Under the pieces are notes generated by a model. That model did no database searches and was not told the origin of the DNA. It saw nothing but the letters and a program-made list of their open reading frames with translations. Positions 61,270 through 64,000 of a stretch of 64,000 nt of DNA are shown here, piece by piece; positions within the stretch are counted from its first letter, which is position 1, and each line of letters opens with the position of its first letter. The position numbers and the translations under genes were made by a program. Source of the stretch: Sphingopyxis sp. FD7 (lineage in GTDB: Bacteria > Pseudomonadota > Alphaproteobacteria > Sphingomonadales > Sphingomonadaceae); contig NZ_AP017898.1 in NCBI RefSeq assembly GCF_003609835.1, positions 3,100,001-3,164,000 on the forward strand. Reading direction: 5' to 3'.

Positions 61270-64000
61270 CTACAACCCACCATTCCCCGGCGGGGCGCGC
61301 GCGCCGTTGGACCCCGGCGACGCATCGTCGCCCGCCAGGACATCGCGACGCACCGGCTTCAGCATCAGCGTGCCCAGCCGCACGCGCGGGCTTGCCTTGC
61401 CCGGCGCCGCGGCCATCGTGAAACGGCTGTCGAGCCGCAACGCCGCCGCCGACGCCTTGCCCGGCCGCACCGTATAACGCCCGTAAGCGACGCCCTCGAA
61501 CAGAAAATAGCCATCGAACTCGGTGACCGTCGCCGCGCGCACGCGCCCTTCGGCGTCGACCAGCTCGACGAGCAGCCCCTCGACCGGGTTGCCGCCGTCG
61601 CGGCGCACGATACCCTCGATCTCGCCCGCGGCGGTCATCGGTATGGCGATGCGGGTCGCGACGCCCGGCCGCGGCGTAACCACCACCCCCGGCACCGCAG
61701 GCTGGACATAGGGGTCGGGCAGGCTGCCCGCATCAACGCCGATCAGCACCGGACGAAAGGGTTCGAGCCCGTCGATCGTCCCACGCCCCGCCGCGTCGGT
61801 CGCCGCGTCGGCATGGCCGTGGCCCGCGGTCAGCGGCACGCCCGGCAGCGCCGCTTCCTCCGACTGCCGCAGGCCGTCTCCATTTTCGTCCATCCACACT
61901 TCGGCGACCACCTGCCCGCGGCTCGCGAGCTTCTCGCTCGACACGCGCCAGCCGCCGCCGCTATCCGGTCCGAAGCTGAAAGCAAGGGAAAGCGACGCCG
62001 CCACCGACCCGTCGCTCGCCACCTCGCCAAAACCACTGAGCTGCAACGCCTTGAAACGGCGCGTATATCCAGCGCCGATGCGCGCGCGATCGAGCCCGCG
62101 ATCATAGCCGAGCTCGGCGCGCCATTCGGCGTCACCCTTCCCGGCCCATTCGCCGATCAGCGTCATGCGGGTGTCGCCGCCCTCGCCGGCCAGCGCAAAG
62201 CGCGCCTCGCCGCGGAGACGCACGCGCCCGATGCGCGCGTTGGCGAGCAGGCTGGCGGTCAGATTGTCGGGCGGGTCGGGCCCCACCGGCGCCTTCGTCC
62301 GGCTCCAGTCGAGCTGGCCCGTAAAGGTCAGCGCGCGGAAATTCGCCGACGCGCGCGCACTCGCCTCGATGCTGTCGAACCCCGACCCGCGCTCGACGTG
62401 CCGCAGATCGAAATGCAGCGGCAGCATCGTCCGCCCGAGCTTGACCGACTGGTCGAGCGAAACCGAGGTTATAGCATTGACATTGTTCACGAATCTGTCC
62501 GACACAAACCCGCCCCAGCCGCGCATCGCGTCGGCGCGAATATGGGTCTCGCCAAAGGCGGCGAGCCAGCTCGCGCGTGCCGCGCCACCGCCATCGTCGG
62601 CCTGCGCCACGCCGACTTCGAGCAAGGTCGGGCCGATCGAACGCCGCAGCGCGACCTCGCCATAGTTACGGCGGACATTCTCGATCAGCAGGCTGTGCGC
62701 ATGAGCGGCGATCGACGTGCGCGTGTCCAGCCCGCGTTCGATCCCCAGCGTGCCGCGCCAGCCGCGACGAAACGCTCCACGCCGCCGGTTTCCGAAGCTG
62801 AAAAGGTCGGTATCCTCCTGCGCGATGCCCGCCCAATACCAGGTTTGCTGCGGGGGAATCGAATCCATGCCGACCTGCACCTGCCGGATCTCGCGGCGGA
62901 TCTGCCCCTGCGGGCCATAAAGCACGATCTCGAACCGATTGGCGCCATATTGCAGCGGCACGTCGATAAACTCGTAACGGCCGTCGCCCGTCGGCGTGGT
63001 GAAGGCGAGCAACTGCCCGTTGCGATACAGTTCGGCATCCCAGCCCGCGGGCAGGTCGCCGCGAAAATCGGTCTTGTCGAAGGCGTCGGGCCGCTCGACG
63101 GGGCGGTTGGTCACCACCGCGCCGCGGCCGGCCGCCGAAGCGGCGACGATTCCCGTCGACAGCAGGCTGACATCCCCCGCCGCGTAATGCGTCGCCCGCA
63201 GCGGCCCCAGCAGCCGTCCGTCGGGATCTGTGCGGTAGAGGCGCATCCTGAGGCTGTCGGGCACGCCCTCATTGTCCGACGACAGCCGCGCATCGAAGCT
63301 CTGCCCGGCGAGTTCGCCCGCCGCAAAAATCTCGTAGCGCGCCTGCACATGGGAACCGCCGCGCTTGTCCGATACTGCGCCCGCCGAGGCGACGACATCG
63401 ACCGACGGCGTCGCCCACGCCCGGTACGGCCGCGCCGCCTGCGGCAGGCTGGCGAGGTCGAAGTGCGCCGGTGGGCGGATCGCGGCGGCGCGCGCGCGGC
63501 GTTCGGCGGCGAGCTGAAAGGGCAGCTTGTCCTTCGTATCGACGCGCAGCACCGCATTCGACAAATCGGCGGCGAGCGGCACGCCGAGCCACTGGTTCAG
63601 GCTGTCGAGATCGACGCACCAGCCCGCCGCGGTATCGCGGATCGTCGTCGCGTCGAGGCGATAGCGGGCGCTTCCCGCGCGCACCTCGCCCGCGTCGCGA
63701 TCGATCGACAGGCTGCGCCGCTCGTCAAACACCCAGCCGGTTGCGCGGCGCAACTTCCGGTCGACGCGCACCGCAAGGTCGAGCGCGAGCACGACATCGC
63801 CGAGGTCGACGCAGATCCCCTGCGGCGTCTGATAGCCGCGCACCCCGTCGCCGAGGCGGTACGGCCCCGACCGCACGTCGAACAACCAGCTGTCGTCCTC
63901 ATTCGGTGCCCAGCTGTCGGCCCGAATGGAGAGCGACGAGCGTTCAAGCGCCTGGGTGCCGGTCGGGACCATTGCCCCCACCAGCGCCAGCACCGCCAGC
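61270..64000 (-). CDS. Usher-like outer-membrane protein with Cna/carboxypeptidase-regulatory-like domains (5' end outside window)
   Basis: At least 907 residues; the frame runs out of the window, and the visible first part (VLALVGAMVPTGTQA) looks like the end of a signal peptide. Order: an N-terminal domain with two conserved-looking repeats (GICVDLGDVVLALDLAVRVD, GWCVDLDSLNQWLGVPLAAD), an usher-type segment DLPAGWDAELYRNGQLLAFT near residue 330, a long beta-barrel region to about residue 690, then DENGDGLRQSEEAALPGVPL and GEIEGIVRRDGGNPVEGLLV domains. It resembles fimbrial ushers and may export or anchor surface fibres. Partner genes, if present, are beyond the window. Confidence 0.7.
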   Translation of the reverse strand, partial: LAVLALVGAMVPTGTQALERSSLSIRADSWAPNEDDSWLFDVRSGPYRLGDGVRGYQTPQGICVDLGDVVLALDLAVRVDRKLRRATGWVFDERRSLSIDRDAGEVRAGSARYRLDATTIRDTAAGWCVDLDSLNQWLGVPLAADLSNAVLRVDTKDKLPFQLAAERRARAAAIRPPAHFDLASLPQAARPYRAWATPSVDVVASAGAVSDKRGGSHVQARYEIFAAGELAGQSFDARLSSDNEGVPDSLRMRLYRTDPDGRLLGPLRATHYAAGDVSLLSTGIVAASAAGRGAVVTNRPVERPDAFDKTDFRGDLPAGWDAELYRNGQLLAFTTPTGDGRYEFIDVPLQYGANRFEIVLYGPQGQIRREIRQVQVGMDSIPPQQTWYWAGIAQEDTDLFSFGNRRRGAFRRGWRGTLGIERGLDTRTSIAAHAHSLLIENVRRNYGEVALRRSIGPTLLEVGVAQADDGGGAARASWLAAFGETHIRADAMRGWGGFVSDRFVNNVNAITSVSLDQSVKLGRTMLPLHFDLRHVERGSGFDSIEASARASANFRALTFTGQLDWSRTKAPVGPDPPDNLTASLLANARIGRVRLRGEARFALAGEGGDTRMTLIGEWAGKGDAEWRAELGYDRGLDRARIGAGYTRRFKALQLSGFGEVASDGSVAASLSLAFSFGPDSGGGWRVSSEKLASRGQVVAEVWMDENGDGLRQSEEAALPGVPLTAGHGHADAATDAAGRGTIDGLEPFRPVLIGVDAGSLPDPYVQPAVPGVVVTPRPGVATRIAIPMTAAGEIEGIVRRDGGNPVEGLLVELVDAEGRVRAATVTEFDGYFLFEGVAYGRYTVRPGKASAAALRLDSRFTMAAAPGKASPRVRLGTLMLKPVRRDVLAGDDASPGSNGARAPPGNGGL

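Overview
The window is a GC-rich, gene-dense chromosomal segment that looks like a flagellated sphingomonad (Alphaproteobacteria, Sphingomonadales, perhaps close to Sphingopyxis). That placement is an inference from the protein families and gene neighbourhoods (flg operon with sigma-54 promoters, ftsEX-DUF218-plsC, hemC/tsaD/gpsA, metXW, large TonB receptor, glutaryl-CoA dehydrogenase, CYP153-type P450) and from the many hairpin-type intergenic repeats. I ran no database search.

Positions 1-19,500 are a flagellar region. The 3' end of fliR, flhB, fliD and fliS run rightward to a strong terminator. A receiver-less sigma-54 activator, motB and motA, and one long leftward operon flgBCDEFGHIJKL (14,164 down to 6,479) follow. 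flgA, flgM, a flgN-like gene, a lytic transglycosylase, flhA and fliA run rightward. Three near-consensus -24/-12 promoters are readable: a divergent pair between flgB and flgA, and one in front of the transglycosylase-flhA-fliA operon. This suggests a hierarchy in which the activator plus sigma-54 drives basal body, hook, export and sigma-28 genes, and FliA/FlgM then control late genes. The hook module is unusually small (FlgD 97 aa, FlgE 275 aa), FlgJ has only its rod-binding part, and FlgH lacks a lipobox cysteine.

19,550-26,300 holds small regulators and membrane proteins, then an acyl-CoA dehydrogenase / thiolase / CoA-transferase operon and tRNA-Arg(CCG). 26,400-36,500 holds a YeiH-type transporter, a zinc-ribbon protein, ftsEX with a DUF218 protein and plsC, tyrA-hisC, metXW and a TetR regulator with a palindromic operator divergent from a TonB-dependent receptor (36,699-39,065). 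39,182-46,458 holds a glutarate CoA-transferase / glutaryl-CoA dehydrogenase pair, hemC-hemD-mitofilin-like genes, tsaD and gpsA. 46,535-64,000 holds a polysaccharide flippase, an adenosine kinase-like enzyme, an EI24 protein, a lipoprotein, queG, an ABC-2 exporter, a CYP153-type P450, msrB, an uncharacterised GT-C/GtrA/FAD-enzyme operon, a patatin-like protein and the bulk of an usher-like outer-membrane protein cut by the window end.

The most unusual non-coding signal is a set of about a dozen hairpin elements of several families. Two families show paired, compensatory changes between copies. One flank module appears with two different hairpin cores and once without a core, and one core is inverted relative to its flanks. 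Another hairpin sits in frame inside the acyl-CoA dehydrogenase gene and is translated as about 33 residues.
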